From: Campylobacteraceae bacterium
GTDB taxonomy: Bacteria; Campylobacterota; Campylobacteria; Campylobacterales; Sulfurospirillaceae
Length of the DNA stretch: 64,000 nucleotides
Assembly: GCA_027050775.1 (NCBI GenBank)
Contig: JALUBH010000007.1
Location: 1-64,000 of the forward strand
Direction of reading: 5' to 3'
Position 1 is the stretch's first letter. Each line of letters opens with the position of its first letter. The notes beneath the pieces are model-generated. The model worked only from the letters and a program-made list of their open reading frames with translations. It made no database searches and had not been told where the DNA came from. Position numbers and translations under genes: made by a program. This document shows, piece after piece, positions 16,058 to 24,165 of the stretch.

Positions 16058-16921
16058 TCATAATAAACTATTTTCAAATTCAATAAATAGCTTACTTTTA
16101 TATTTATTTTTATGATAAATCAAGTAGAGTTTTCGCTCAATTTTAAGATTTTTTAGATTTATTTCAAAAAGATCTTCTCTTTGCAACTCTTTTTCTACCA
16201 CAAATCTAGAGAGACATGTGATGGTTTGAGGATTGCTAAAAAGGATTGTTTTTGCCTCTTCAAATTCATTAAATTCCATGAAGACTACCAACTCTTTTGC
16301 CGTATCTCCGATGGAATCTAAAAAGATATCTCTCGTACCCGAGCCCTTCTCTCTTAAAAGCCATTTTTTTTCTAACAACTCATCGATGTAGCAAGTTTTG
16401 TTTTTTAGCTTTTTATCGCTTGTGACAATTACCAATCCATCTTTTTTTATCTCTTTTTTTATGATGTCAGGGTCATCACAAACGGACTCTATGAAACCCA
16501 TATCAATTTCATAATTTTTTACTTGGTTGATGATATTTTTGGAGTTTTGGATATCTTTTTTTATCTCTACATGTAAATGTGAATTTAAAAAGTCAAATAT
16601 GATTTGAGGCGTGATATAATCACCTATCGTTTTACTCAAGGTAATGTTTAAAATCCCCGAAATTTTGTCATTTTTAAATAAATTTTTAGCATCATTTAGA
16701 GCCATGAAGTGCGGCTCAGTCTTTTGTCTAAAAAATCTGCCTCTCTCATTTAACACCAACTTCTTGCCAAGCCTGTCAAAAAGCTGTTCGTCTACTTTTT
16801 TTTCTAGTGATTTTACGGCTAGCGATATGGCAGATTGGGTGAGGCCAAGTTTTCTAGCTAAGTTTGAGATATGAGAATCCTCACACAATTGATAGAAAAT
16901 ATTTAACTCTTTGAGTGTCAT
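16058..16921 (-). CDS. LysR-family transcriptional regulator, YeiE-like
   Basis: A 287-residue LysR protein with an N-terminal winged helix-turn-helix (about residues 1-60; SNLARKLGLTQSAISLAVKS) and a periplasmic-binding-like effector domain (about 90-285). It is transcribed divergently from the YeiH-type membrane protein gene with a 104-base spacer. This matches the yeiE-yeiH arrangement in enterobacteria, where YeiE is linked to sulfite and iron control. It most likely regulates yeiH and itself. The ligand is inferred from context only. Confidence 0.87.
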   Translation of the reverse strand: MTLKELNIFYQLCEDSHISNLARKLGLTQSAISLAVKSLEKKVDEQLFDRLGKKLVLNERGRFFRQKTEPHFMALNDAKNLFKNDKISGILNITLSKTIGDYITPQIIFDFLNSHLHVEIKKDIQNSKNIINQVKNYEIDMGFIESVCDDPDIIKKEIKKDGLVIVTSDKKLKNKTCYIDELLEKKWLLREKGSGTRDIFLDSIGDTAKELVVFMEFNEFEEAKTILFSNPQTITCLSRFVVEKELQREDLFEINLKNLKIERKLYLIYHKNKYKSKLFIEFENSLL

Positions 16922-16993
16922 TATCTATTCCTTATAAAATATATCAATCATTATATCAAAATTAATTTATTTTACTTATAGATGGATTAGTTA

Positions 16994-16999
16994 TATAAT
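16994..16999 (+). promoter_or_regulatory. Candidate yeiH -10 box
   Basis: TATAAT in GTTATATAATTCATT lies 27 bases before the yeiH ATG, with AAAAAGG as a ribosome-binding site. The 104-base divergent spacer between this gene and the LysR gene must also contain the regulator's binding site; I could not pick a single T-N11-A site with confidence. Confidence 0.5.
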
Positions 17000-17025
17000 T
17001 CATTAAAAATTAAAAAGGTTTATAT

Positions 17026-18054
17026 ATGTTCAACAAAGAAAATAGAAGCAATACACTAAGCGGGATACTTTTTGTCGCGCTTTTTGCTATGAGTGCCACT
17101 TATCTGGCTGATTTTGCTATATTTAAGCATTTGGCTATCAGTCCGCTTATCATCGGTATCGTTCTTGGAATCGTGTATGCAAATACGCTCAGAAACAGGC
17201 TTCCGCAAGAGTGGGTTCCGGGAATCATGTTTTCCACAAAAACACTCCTAAGAGTCGGAATCATCCTATATGGTTTTAGATTGACTTTTCAAAGTATAGA
17301 AGCAGTAGGAGTAGCCGGGATATTTACAAGTGTTACGGTAGTTACTTTGACATTTATCATCGGATATATTGTCGGCACAAAAATTTTAAAGATGGATAGA
17401 GATACTACTATCTTGGTAACAGCAGGAAGCTCAATATGCGGTGCGGCAGCGGTTTTGGCAACAGAGCCTGTTGTAAAAGGTGAGCCATACAAAACCGCCA
17501 TAGCAGTTTCAACTGTTATCATCTTTGGAACGACTGCTATGTTTTTATATCCATTTTTATACAGGATGGGTTACATTCCTTTAAGCCCTCAAGAGATGGG
17601 CATATACATAGGCGGAACAATCCACGAAGTAGCTCATGTTGTAGCAGCCGGCAATGCCATAGGACCTGAAACTGCCAAAACTGCCGTCATAGTCAAGATG
17701 ATAAGAGTGATGATGATAGCACCATTTTTATTGGTCTTGGGATTCTGGCTTGCAAAAACAAGTAAAGATGTAGCAAATAAACAAAAAGCTAAGATAGTTA
17801 TCCCTTGGTTTGCAGTCTTTTTTATGCTTGTTGCCGGATTTAACTCTTTTAACCTTTTACCTCTACATGTAGTGGGCGACATTAACTCTATAGACACATT
17901 TTTGCTAACAATGGCGATGAGCGCCCTTGGTATGGAGACCAGTATAGATAAGTTCAAAAAAGCAGGAATGAAGCCGATCTACCTAGCATCAATTCTTTTT
18001 ATATGGTTGATATTTGGAGGATTTTATATAGTAAAGATTGCAGTTAGTCTGTAA
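17026..18054 (+). CDS. YeiH/UPF0324-family membrane protein (putative sulfate exporter family)
   Basis: A 342-residue inner-membrane protein with about ten transmembrane segments. Signature stretches include LRVGIILYGFRLTFQSI, SSICGAAAVLATEPVVK and GGTIHEVAHVVAAGNAIG. The family is annotated as a putative sulfate exporter, on limited evidence. The divergent LysR gene is its expected regulator. The 3' end overlaps the convergent CAP-domain gene by 11 bases. A diverged second copy of its last about 23 codons sits 2.2 kb downstream (20235-20303), showing rearrangement at this locus. Confidence 0.92.
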   Translation: MFNKENRSNTLSGILFVALFAMSATYLADFAIFKHLAISPLIIGIVLGIVYANTLRNRLPQEWVPGIMFSTKTLLRVGIILYGFRLTFQSIEAVGVAGIFTSVTVVTLTFIIGYIVGTKILKMDRDTTILVTAGSSICGAAAVLATEPVVKGEPYKTAIAVSTVIIFGTTAMFLYPFLYRMGYIPLSPQEMGIYIGGTIHEVAHVVAAGNAIGPETAKTAVIVKMIRVMMIAPFLLVLGFWLAKTSKDVANKQKAKIVIPWFAVFFMLVAGFNSFNLLPLHVVGDINSIDTFLLTMAMSALGMETSIDKFKKAGMKPIYLASILFIWLIFGGFYIVKIAVSL

Positions 18055-19306
18055 CTTTTACTTTTAATATTTTTTTAGCACTTGTGATTTTAAATGAACT
18101 CTTATGGTTTGAATATAGAGTGATTTTGATTGTATTTTGATCTAAAAACTCTGCATTAACTCCACTTGGAAAATGCAGAGTTTTTAGTATGTCATGCCTG
18201 TTTTGTGGCTCAAAATAGACTATACATGTAGAGCCATTTTTGATGGTGATACTTCCTTTGTCACCTCTTATCTTAAAAAACATTTTGGGTATCTTTCTAG
18301 TGTAAAAGCTCCATATGCTCTCTCCTTTTTCCCCATCCAATTTATATCTGGCTATCACTTTATATCTTGCATTAAACGAGAGCCTTTTGAGTGGGAAAAG
18401 GGCATATTGGTTCTCTTTAAATCTAAGATTTGGATCATTTTGTTTAGTTAAAAGACGAGCTTTTAACTTTTTGTCATTTGAGTCAAAAAGCTCAAAAGAG
18501 ATGAGTTGAATCCTTTTGAAGTAGTAGTTGTTAAATTGTATGCTTACAGGAAAACCACTTACATCATAATCAGGAAGAGGGTCCGGCGTCTCCTCATAAA
18601 ATGCCGGTGGTATATCTTTTTGTCCGTCATAAGGGTAGATGACTATCTTTTTTATTTGTGATTTTTTAAATCTCAGTGCCTTAAAAAATAACTCTTTTTT
18701 TATGCGATGATTTGCATCTTTACAAACATGATAAACATACTTTGCATGACCACCATAGCTCTTTTGGGTGCAAAGATCATTCAGCTCATATATTCCCATG
18801 TCAAAAACATAGGCATTTTGATTGGTATCATTTAAATCTTGTGCAACACCTATGCCAATCTCATCAGTTTGGAAATCCAAAAAGCCAAAACGATGATATA
18901 TCGCACTAAATAGTCCATATATACTTGCTTTGTATCCAAATACATTTTTAGTAACATTTTCTCTTATCATGCCGACTTTGTAGTTTGCCTTAAATGCTCT
19001 GCTCATAGGATTCGTGCCGGTAAAATCTTTTCTACCTGGCACTTCGCTATGTCCGATTGAGTGATTAGCTACAAGATAGTTTGCATGAGATTGTGCTGCA
19101 CTTCCAAGCAATTTACTCGTAAAATAGTATGGCATACCTGCATTTTGACGAAGAGTATTTAAGTAATCAAATGCCATTTTCTTTTCATACCGTGTGTCCA
19201 TCAAGGGTACTTTTATCTGTATGACTCTATTTTTGGGTATATCCGTATGAGTCGATATTGTATATATAAAAACAACAAAAAGCAGAACTGTTAAAATGTA
19301 CTTCAT
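18044..19306 (-). CDS. CAP-domain (SCP/PR-1-like) exported protein
   Basis: A 420-residue protein with an N-terminal signal or anchor (about residues 1-18). A CAP domain follows at about 40-190, with ALA-rich helix QSHANYLVANHSIGHSEV, the loop GRKDFTGTNPMSRAF and FLDFQTDEIGIGVAQDL. The His and Glu residues of the CAP cavity appear to be present (HSIGHSE, IREN). A C-terminal beta-rich region (about 215-420) has no family that I recognise. CAP proteins act outside the cell in varied roles. The gene runs against yeiH and overlaps it by 11 bases. Confidence 0.82.
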   Translation of the reverse strand: MKYILTVLLFVVFIYTISTHTDIPKNRVIQIKVPLMDTRYEKKMAFDYLNTLRQNAGMPYYFTSKLLGSAAQSHANYLVANHSIGHSEVPGRKDFTGTNPMSRAFKANYKVGMIRENVTKNVFGYKASIYGLFSAIYHRFGFLDFQTDEIGIGVAQDLNDTNQNAYVFDMGIYELNDLCTQKSYGGHAKYVYHVCKDANHRIKKELFFKALRFKKSQIKKIVIYPYDGQKDIPPAFYEETPDPLPDYDVSGFPVSIQFNNYYFKRIQLISFELFDSNDKKLKARLLTKQNDPNLRFKENQYALFPLKRLSFNARYKVIARYKLDGEKGESIWSFYTRKIPKMFFKIRGDKGSITIKNGSTCIVYFEPQNRHDILKTLHFPSGVNAEFLDQNTIKITLYSNHKSSFKITSAKKILKVKVTD

Positions 19307-19653
19307 AATTTAAGCCTTGATAAAAAGATACTATTTTAGCATATTTAAAAACAAAGAATATATTATGCGTATCATATATGCGCTGATATGATAAAAATTA
19401 ATATCTGTTAACCACACTTAAAAGTGATATAATAATATTGTATAAATAAAAAATAAGGACATAGTCAATGAAATCAGTAAATTTACAAGAAAAATATAAT
19501 AGCTAAGATTTAGAAAATTTCTAACCACCCAAAAGATGAAATAATAAGAGCTTTAAGATTTATTGTAGATAATAATATAAAATATCTTATAAGAGGAAAA
19601 ATTGACATCTTATAGTTATTACAAAATAATTACAAAAAAAGGAGATGTCTACC
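19307..19653. other. Intergenic region before mazEF with antitoxin debris
   Basis: Apart from the broken antitoxin-like frame at 19468-19615, this stretch is AT-rich with no gene that I can support. It should hold promoters for the CAP gene (minus) and mazEF (plus). A TATAAT-like box occurs at about 19427 before the remnant. Confidence 0.5.
19468..19615 (+). pseudogene. Decayed antitoxin-like gene
   Basis: An ATG at 19468 opens a 12-codon frame (MKSVNLQEKYNS) that stops. A shift of one base then gives a readable tail with one in-frame stop: KI-stop-KISNHPKDEIIRALRF and VDNNIKYLIRGKIDIL. The tail resembles the start of the remnant at 20416 (KIEQFFNHSKDEII), so both come from one small antitoxin family. 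Stops and a frameshift mean no protein is made. The family name is uncertain. Confidence 0.55.
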
Positions 19654-19908
19654 ATGACAATGCTTACTAAAATTGGTAACTCACAAGGAATCAGGATTCC
19701 AAAACCTATCGTAAAACAAGCAAATCTGCAAAATTGTGAGATTGAATTTGAAGTTACTAAAAATGGTTTATTATTAAAACCTGTTAGAAAAGTTGTCAGA
19801 AAAAATTGGGAGAAAAATATCAAATATTTTCTTTTAAAAGAAGCAAAAGATGAAGCCATTTTAAATGCTATGCTTGATGATAGTGATTTGGAAAGCTGGG
19901 AGTGGTAG
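19654..19908 (+). CDS. mazE: MazE-type antitoxin (AbrB/SpoVT fold)
   Basis: An 84-residue protein with an N-terminal swapped-hairpin AbrB-like DNA-binding domain (LTKIGNSQGIRIPKPIVKQA) and an acidic C-terminal tail (EAILNAMLDDSDLESWEW) of the kind that wraps and blocks a MazF toxin. I chose the ATG at 19654, 9 bases after GGAG, over 19645, which lies 0 bases after it. Its stop codon is followed at once by the toxin start. It would also repress its own operon by binding upstream DNA. Confidence 0.88.
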   Translation: MTMLTKIGNSQGIRIPKPIVKQANLQNCEIEFEVTKNGLLLKPVRKVVRKNWEKNIKYFLLKEAKDEAILNAMLDDSDLESWEW

Positions 19909-20229
19909 TTGAAAATAGAAAGATTTGATGTTGTTTTAGTCAAACTAAATCCTACGGTTGGACATGAGATACAAAAAACCAGACCTTGCATAGTTGTTTC
20001 TTCAAATGAAATAAATATGTTAAAAACAGCAATAATTGCACCATTAATAAGCAAAGGATTTGATTTTGTTTTCAGACCAAATATATGCTTTCAAGAAAAA
20101 GAGGGATTAGTTTTATTAGACCAAATTAGAGCCGTAGATAAAAGTAGGATTGTTAAAAAGATAGGCAAAGTAGAAAAAGAAAAAGCTAAAGAAATTTCAG
20201 AAATTCTAGTGGAAATGTTTAGAGAATAA
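19909..20229 (+). CDS. mazF: MazF/PemK-type endoribonuclease toxin
   Basis: A 106-residue PemK/MazF toxin with a TTG start directly after the mazE stop. It has the family opening FDVVLVKLNPTVGHEIQKTRPCIVVSSNE, including the catalytic Arg region (TRPCIV), and a later LLDQIRAVDKSRI with the second catalytic zone. It cuts mRNA at short motifs when the labile antitoxin is degraded. The unit appears complete and sits in a rearranged region, consistent with a mobile addiction module. Confidence 0.9.
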   Translation: MKIERFDVVLVKLNPTVGHEIQKTRPCIVVSSNEINMLKTAIIAPLISKGFDFVFRPNICFQEKEGLVLLDQIRAVDKSRIVKKIGKVEKEKAKEISEILVEMFRE

Positions 20230-20234
20230 AACGG

Positions 20235-20303
20235 CCCATTCTATTTAATTTTATATTGCTAATTTTCGGCGGTTTTTATGTCATAAAATTTGCAGTAACA
20301 CTA
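20235..20303 (+). pseudogene. Second, diverged 3' end of a yeiH gene
   Basis: The frame from 20235 reads PILFNFILLIFGGFYVIKFAVTL in short form, close to the end of YeiH at 17986-18051 (LFIWLIFGGFYIVKIAVSL). The DNA differs at many third positions, so it is not a recent exact copy. Nothing upstream of it matches yeiH; the mazF stop lies 5 bases before. It is a stump of another yeiH homologue, or the original 3' end displaced when the CAP/mazEF segment arrived. Confidence 0.65.
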
Positions 20304-20415
20304 TTCTACCTCGGTTTTCATCTTTTTTTGTTGTTGGATAAAATAAAAATATCCAATATTTTCATATGTTCAAAAAATATGCTATTATCGTATCACTTAA
20401 ATCAAGGAGTTCATA

Positions 20416-20541
20416 ATGATACAGTTATCAATAAAAGAACTAAAGATAGAACAATTTTTTAATCATTCAAAAGATGAAATTATAAAATATTTTAAAACAT
20501 CAATCGGGATCAGAGGTTCGCTTTTTAAGAAATGCCCTTAG
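20416..20541 (+). pseudogene. Truncated antitoxin-like gene
   Basis: An ATG at 20416 is preceded by AAGGAG at good spacing and encodes 41 residues. The opening IQLSIKELKIEQFFNHSKDE resembles the decayed gene at 19468. The frame then runs into unrelated sequence (SIGIRGSLFKKCP) and stops. The start signals look functional, so a short peptide may be made, but the C-terminal half of the family is missing. A TAAT-rich promoter-like stretch lies at about 20380. Confidence 0.5.
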
Positions 20542-20957
20542 AAAAAAGTGTAACTAAAGCGCGTGGTCTGGATTTACCTAAAAATAACCAATAAAGAGTC
20601 CACAAAACAAACTCCATAAAGTAGCCACATCTCTTTTACAGACTCTACATGTAGATATTTTTTAGTTAAAGTCAAACTCTCGTATCATACACCAATAGCA
20701 ATTTAGCTATCATTTTATAAGAGTTTATTTAGTAGTGATAAATCGGTTCCAAACCCGAAGCGGTTATTTTCTTAAAGAAGATAACTAGCTTGAGGGTCAG
20801 TTAGATTATTACATTAAAAGCTTGTGTGGCAACAAGATCAGTTTTAAACTAGATCGTATTTTACGAGGCAAAGTTAAAGTGTAGTTTATTGCTATAATCA
20901 CGCAGGAGTTATCTCCTGCGCTAACAAGCTCTTAAAATTACTTTTAAGGCTTTCAAA
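20542..20957 (+). other. Non-coding upstream region of the IS110-type remnant, possible bridge RNA
   Basis: This 416-base gap has no protein gene. It contains a CTACATGTAG palindrome (20645-20654) and, nearer the recombinase start, structured sequence. That includes CTTGT-GTGGCA-ACAAG at about 20821-20836, the palindromic stretch GATC-AGTTTTAAACTA-GATC, and a perfect hairpin CGCAGGAG-TTAT-CTCCTGCG at 20901-20920. In IS110-group elements a long non-coding end encodes the bridge RNA that pairs with donor and target DNA. I infer, but cannot prove, that part of 20700-20955 is such an RNA. Confidence 0.35.
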
Positions 20958-21295
20958 ATGTATTCTATCGGATTAGATATCTCCAAGTCAAATATAGCTG
21001 TTTATATTCCAAAAGGTAAGTTGGATATTGAAATCGAAAATAGCATAAAATCATTAAAATCTCTCTATGTTAAACTTAAAGAAAATGGCAAACATACCAC
21101 AGTAGCTCAAATAGCAGTTATGGGAAAACTTGTAATTATCGCTCACTCTTTGTTTAAAAGGGGTGAATTATATGATGAAAATAGGTATTTGAGCTATTGA
21201 TTTATGAGTGTGACTTTACAGTTTTTAGCTTAATTTTTGAAAATAGTAGAATTATTTATGACTTTCCTTAGTTTTTAATAGGGGTTTAAGGTGGC
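20700..21295 (+). mobile_element. Remnant IS110-type insertion sequence (ends approximate)
   Basis: The element is recognised from its fused N- and C-terminal recombinase pieces at 20958-21200 and the structured non-coding sequence on the left. The right part (21201-21295) is AT-rich and ends near AGGGGT...ACCCCT (about 21277-21305). IS110 elements lack ordinary terminal inverted repeats, so the borders are guesses. It sits next to mazEF, antitoxin fragments and a yeiH stump, marking an insertion hot spot. Confidence 0.5.
20958..21200 (+). pseudogene. Internally deleted IS110-family recombinase
   Basis: The 80-residue frame begins like an IS110/IS1111 transposase (MYSIGLDISKSNIAVYIPKG; the DxxK start of the RuvC-like DEDD domain). 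At about residue 44 it jumps to the C-terminal end (TTVAQIAVMGKLVIIAHSLF), which belongs to the Tnp20 domain tail. About 250 residues, including most catalytic residues, are gone while the reading frame is kept. It cannot be active alone but marks an element whose two ends survive. Confidence 0.75.
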
Positions 21296-21321
21296 AACTG
21301 ACCCCTAATATTTTTGCTATT

Positions 21322-22164
21322 TTATTGTTGAATAATTGTAATCTTGGCTTTACTTTTTAATTTTTTTATAGTGTTTCTTGCCCAACTTTTAATTGTTTGT
21401 TTTTTTAAATCTTGTTTAACCTGGTCTTTAACTAAATTAAATTTACTATTAAAAACGGGAATATCATTTACTACATAGTATATCTCATATCCAAAATCTG
21501 TTTTTATTGGTTTTGTAGTAAAAGTTCCTCTTTTCATATTTTTTAGTATAGGTTTTAATTGAGGATTCAAATCCATTGTAGCTATTTTGCCAAAGTATCC
21601 ATTGTTTTTTGCAGATGGTGCTAAAGAATATTTTTTAGCCATATGCATAAAATCTTCTTCAATATTTTTTGATTTTTGAAGCTTAGATATAATTTTATTA
21701 GCTTCTTTTTTTGTATTAACTACAATTATAGCTAAATCTTTATAAGCAATAGTGTCATATTTATATTTATGAATTTTATAATATTTTTTCAATTCTTTAT
21801 CGGTAAATTTTAACTTTGCAAATTTTTCCTTGATCAAATAACCAAAAGCCAATAAGCCTTTTTTGTTATAAAGCTGTTCCTTTGTCCATTTTCCTCTTGG
21901 TATTGCTTTAATATGTTTTAATATTTTCAAAAATTTCTTTGATTTTACTATATTGCTAGAAAGAGCATAATCACAAGCCAATCGTTCTTCAACAAGCCTG
22001 TTGATAATCTTTTTCTGTATTTTTTTGTTTAATTTTGCAAAATTTCTTGGTGCAACTTCAGTTGTTACTTTATGGCCATTGACTATAGCCAAAGTCTCAG
22101 AAGCAGATGCTATACCAATCATTAAAGAAAGTGCTACACCAATTTTTAATAAACTTTTTATCAT
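21322..22164 (-). CDS. Periplasmic parvulin-type peptidyl-prolyl isomerase / chaperone
   Basis: A 280-residue protein. I chose the ATG at 22164, preceded by AAAAGGA, because it opens directly into a signal peptide (about 1-22, ending in ASA). An N-terminal helical chaperone region (about 30-120) precedes a PpiC/rotamase domain (about 125-235) with the landmarks LAPSAKNNGYFGKIATMDLNP and KTDFGYEIYYV. It resembles SurA/PpiD-like and Campylobacter PEB4-type proteins that help outer-membrane proteins fold. It follows the hao pair but a terminator separates them, so it is probably transcribed on its own. Confidence 0.86.
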   Translation of the reverse strand: MIKSLLKIGVALSLMIGIASASETLAIVNGHKVTTEVAPRNFAKLNKKIQKKIINRLVEERLACDYALSSNIVKSKKFLKILKHIKAIPRGKWTKEQLYNKKGLLAFGYLIKEKFAKLKFTDKELKKYYKIHKYKYDTIAYKDLAIIVVNTKKEANKIISKLQKSKNIEEDFMHMAKKYSLAPSAKNNGYFGKIATMDLNPQLKPILKNMKRGTFTTKPIKTDFGYEIYYVVNDIPVFNSKFNLVKDQVKQDLKKQTIKSWARNTIKKLKSKAKITIIQQ

Positions 22165-22198
22165 TTTTTTCCTTTTAATTATCATTTAAAATATAAAA

Positions 22199-22231
22199 AA
22201 TGACAAAGAGAAAAAATATCTCTTTGTCATT
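22199..22231 (-). terminator. Terminator after the hao-like pair
   Basis: AATGACAAAGAG and CTCTTTGTCATT form a perfect 12-bp stem with a 9-base loop. On the minus strand it is followed by a T-rich run, 17 bases past the haoA stop. This separates the hao pair from the downstream isomerase gene. Confidence 0.85.
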
Positions 22232-22247
22232 TCGTTAAGAAGAATAA

Positions 22248-23600
22248 TTAATATCCTATTTTGCCTGTTTTCATTCTTCTGTCATAAATTGATTTCAATT
22301 TTCTAATATCCTGCTGAACTACAAATACGCCATGCCAATGTGAATAATCAGCACCACCCATTTCAGCACCTTGTCTCATCCTTCTACCTTCATGATGCCA
22401 CAAGTGAAAATAAATTCTAAAAGCTGCATCAGCCCATACATCTTTTTTCATCAAACCTTTTTTCTTCAATGTTGTTATCATAGCTTTAGCATCTTTTCCA
22501 TAAACATTGTATAACTCAACTTGTTTATCAGCCATTATAAAAAAATTATTGGTAAAAGTTGTTGAATGGCAAGAACTACACACCTGTTTCATTTGTGAAC
22601 GAGCATAAGTGCTACCTTTAGGATTTCCCGCCAATGGATTTCCTTTTGTAACTTTACCTGTTTTCATATAAGTAGATGCAGCAGTTTCATAACCACCATT
22701 TCTAAGTTTTGAAATTGGAGCCCAAAGATTCCATTTAAGTCTTAAATCTACATTATGTGTTGATTTAAGATTACCTATGCCACTCATATGACAAGTTGCA
22801 CATGTAGGAGCTCTATAATCGCCTGGTTCCCATGCATCAGGAGCGGAACTGTAATTCCATTTGCTGCCTTCGCTATTAAATATATGTCCATGCATAGAAT
22901 TGTTATAAATTTCAATATCCGGATGATCAGGTCCTAAGTGACATGATGCACAAGCAGCCGGTTTTCTAGCTTCTTCAATTGAAAATTTATGGGCAGAGTG
23001 ACAAGAAGTACAATTTCCTACACTACCATCAGGATATACATCACCTATGCCGTTATTAGGCCAAGTTTGAGGAGTTGGTTCTCCGCCTTTATTGACTTTA
23101 ATTATATCACCATGACATTGAGCACATCCTGTGGATTGCGGAGCCTCACTAAGTCCGGGACAATCTCTTCCCTCATAATGATGAATAAGGCTTTGCATAG
23201 ATTTCTTAGATTTAATTTGTAGAGCAGCTCTTGCGTGTCCACTGTGTTCAAACTCTGTAACCTCTTGCGGATGACATCTTTCACAAGTTTTAGGGCTAAC
23301 TAAAATTGAAATATATACATTTGTTCCTTTTACGCCGGGACAATTTTGACCCGCCATTGGATTATCTTTTTGAACGCCATGACAATCTAAACAACTAACA
23401 CCGGCATGTCCGTGTCGGCTTTCTCTCCAGTCATTAACGATACCAGGCGTCTTTTTGGCATGACATTCAACACAACTTGCAGCAAGTTTCGTTAAACCTC
23501 TATTGACTTTTAGTGTTTTCACACTACTTAAACCACCAACATTAGCAGCAAGCAATAAACTTGACGCTGTTAATGTCGACAACATTATCTTCTTTAACAT
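22248..23600 (-). CDS. haoA: Octaheme cytochrome c of the hydroxylamine-oxidoreductase family
   Basis: A 450-residue exported protein (signal about 1-19) with eight CxxCH heme motifs: CVECH, CLDCH, CERCH, CAQCH, CTSCH, CASCH, CATCH and CSSCH. The spacing and the C-terminal block YFHLWHHEGRRMRQGAEMGG and SHWHGVFVVQQDI match the epsilonproteobacterial HAO group. In this group the enzyme is thought to work in the reducing direction, on nitrite or hydroxylamine. The NapC/NrfH-type gene just upstream would feed it quinol electrons. In Nautilia a similar pair is proposed for reverse-HURM nitrate assimilation; the same use here is inference. Confidence 0.9.
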   Translation of the reverse strand: MLKKIMLSTLTASSLLLAANVGGLSSVKTLKVNRGLTKLAASCVECHAKKTPGIVNDWRESRHGHAGVSCLDCHGVQKDNPMAGQNCPGVKGTNVYISILVSPKTCERCHPQEVTEFEHSGHARAALQIKSKKSMQSLIHHYEGRDCPGLSEAPQSTGCAQCHGDIIKVNKGGEPTPQTWPNNGIGDVYPDGSVGNCTSCHSAHKFSIEEARKPAACASCHLGPDHPDIEIYNNSMHGHIFNSEGSKWNYSSAPDAWEPGDYRAPTCATCHMSGIGNLKSTHNVDLRLKWNLWAPISKLRNGGYETAASTYMKTGKVTKGNPLAGNPKGSTYARSQMKQVCSSCHSTTFTNNFFIMADKQVELYNVYGKDAKAMITTLKKKGLMKKDVWADAAFRIYFHLWHHEGRRMRQGAEMGGADYSHWHGVFVVQQDIRKLKSIYDRRMKTGKIGY

Positions 23601-23619
23601 TTACTCTCCTTTATAAAGT

Positions 23620-24165
23620 TTATTTATTATTTTTTAAATAATCACCCAAATCTTTGTGTCCAACATGAGGATGACAACTTACGCAAGTTTTATTTGTTTT
23701 GCCTGAAAAATATGCTTTATGACCAAGAAATGCTTTCATATTTGACACAGTTGCATTTTTTAAATCTGAATGACATTCAAGACAAGCACTATCATATACA
23801 AAATGTTCTCTCTCTTTTCTTTTACCCTCCCAATCCTCTTTTTTTAAGTTATAAAAAGTTTCTGCATAAACATCATGGGAGCCTGTTTTTGCTTTAGTAA
23901 TCAAATAATCCATTGTTGAGTCATGTGGCAAATGACATTCAACGCATTTTACTACTACTCCTTTGCTATTTGCTCCACCGTGAACACTATGATTATATGC
24001 TTCAGCCATCGGTTTCATAGTATGACATTTTGTACAAAACTTTTCGCCACTTGTTTTGCGAATCATAACTGCACTGGCAAAAGCAATCAAAAGCCCTATC
24101 ACTATACCTATAATTATCAATATAATTATAATAGCAAACTTAGAACCCGTTTTTTTTTCTTTCAC
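23620..24165 (-). CDS. NapC/NrfH-family tetraheme quinol dehydrogenase
   Basis: A 181-residue membrane-anchored cytochrome with one N-terminal transmembrane helix (about 10-33) and four heme motifs (CTKCH, CVECH, CLECH, CVSCH). The distal ends HSVHGG and HPHVGHKDLG supply likely axial histidines. NapC/NrfH proteins take electrons from menaquinol and pass them to periplasmic multiheme partners. The gene lies 19 bases before haoA in the same direction, so its partner is the octaheme protein. This is the CycX/CycB role described for epsilonproteobacterial hao loci. Confidence 0.92.
   Translation of the reverse strand: MKEKKTGSKFAIIIILIIIGIVIGLLIAFASAVMIRKTSGEKFCTKCHTMKPMAEAYNHSVHGGANSKGVVVKCVECHLPHDSTMDYLITKAKTGSHDVYAETFYNLKKEDWEGKRKEREHFVYDSACLECHSDLKNATVSNMKAFLGHKAYFSGKTNKTCVSCHPHVGHKDLGDYLKNNK

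Noticed and set aside
20256-20462. A 68-residue protein (MLIFGGFYVIKFAVTLFYLG...)
   Set aside because: Its first part is the stump of a yeiH 3' end and the rest is not similar to anything; no ribosome-binding site is seen.
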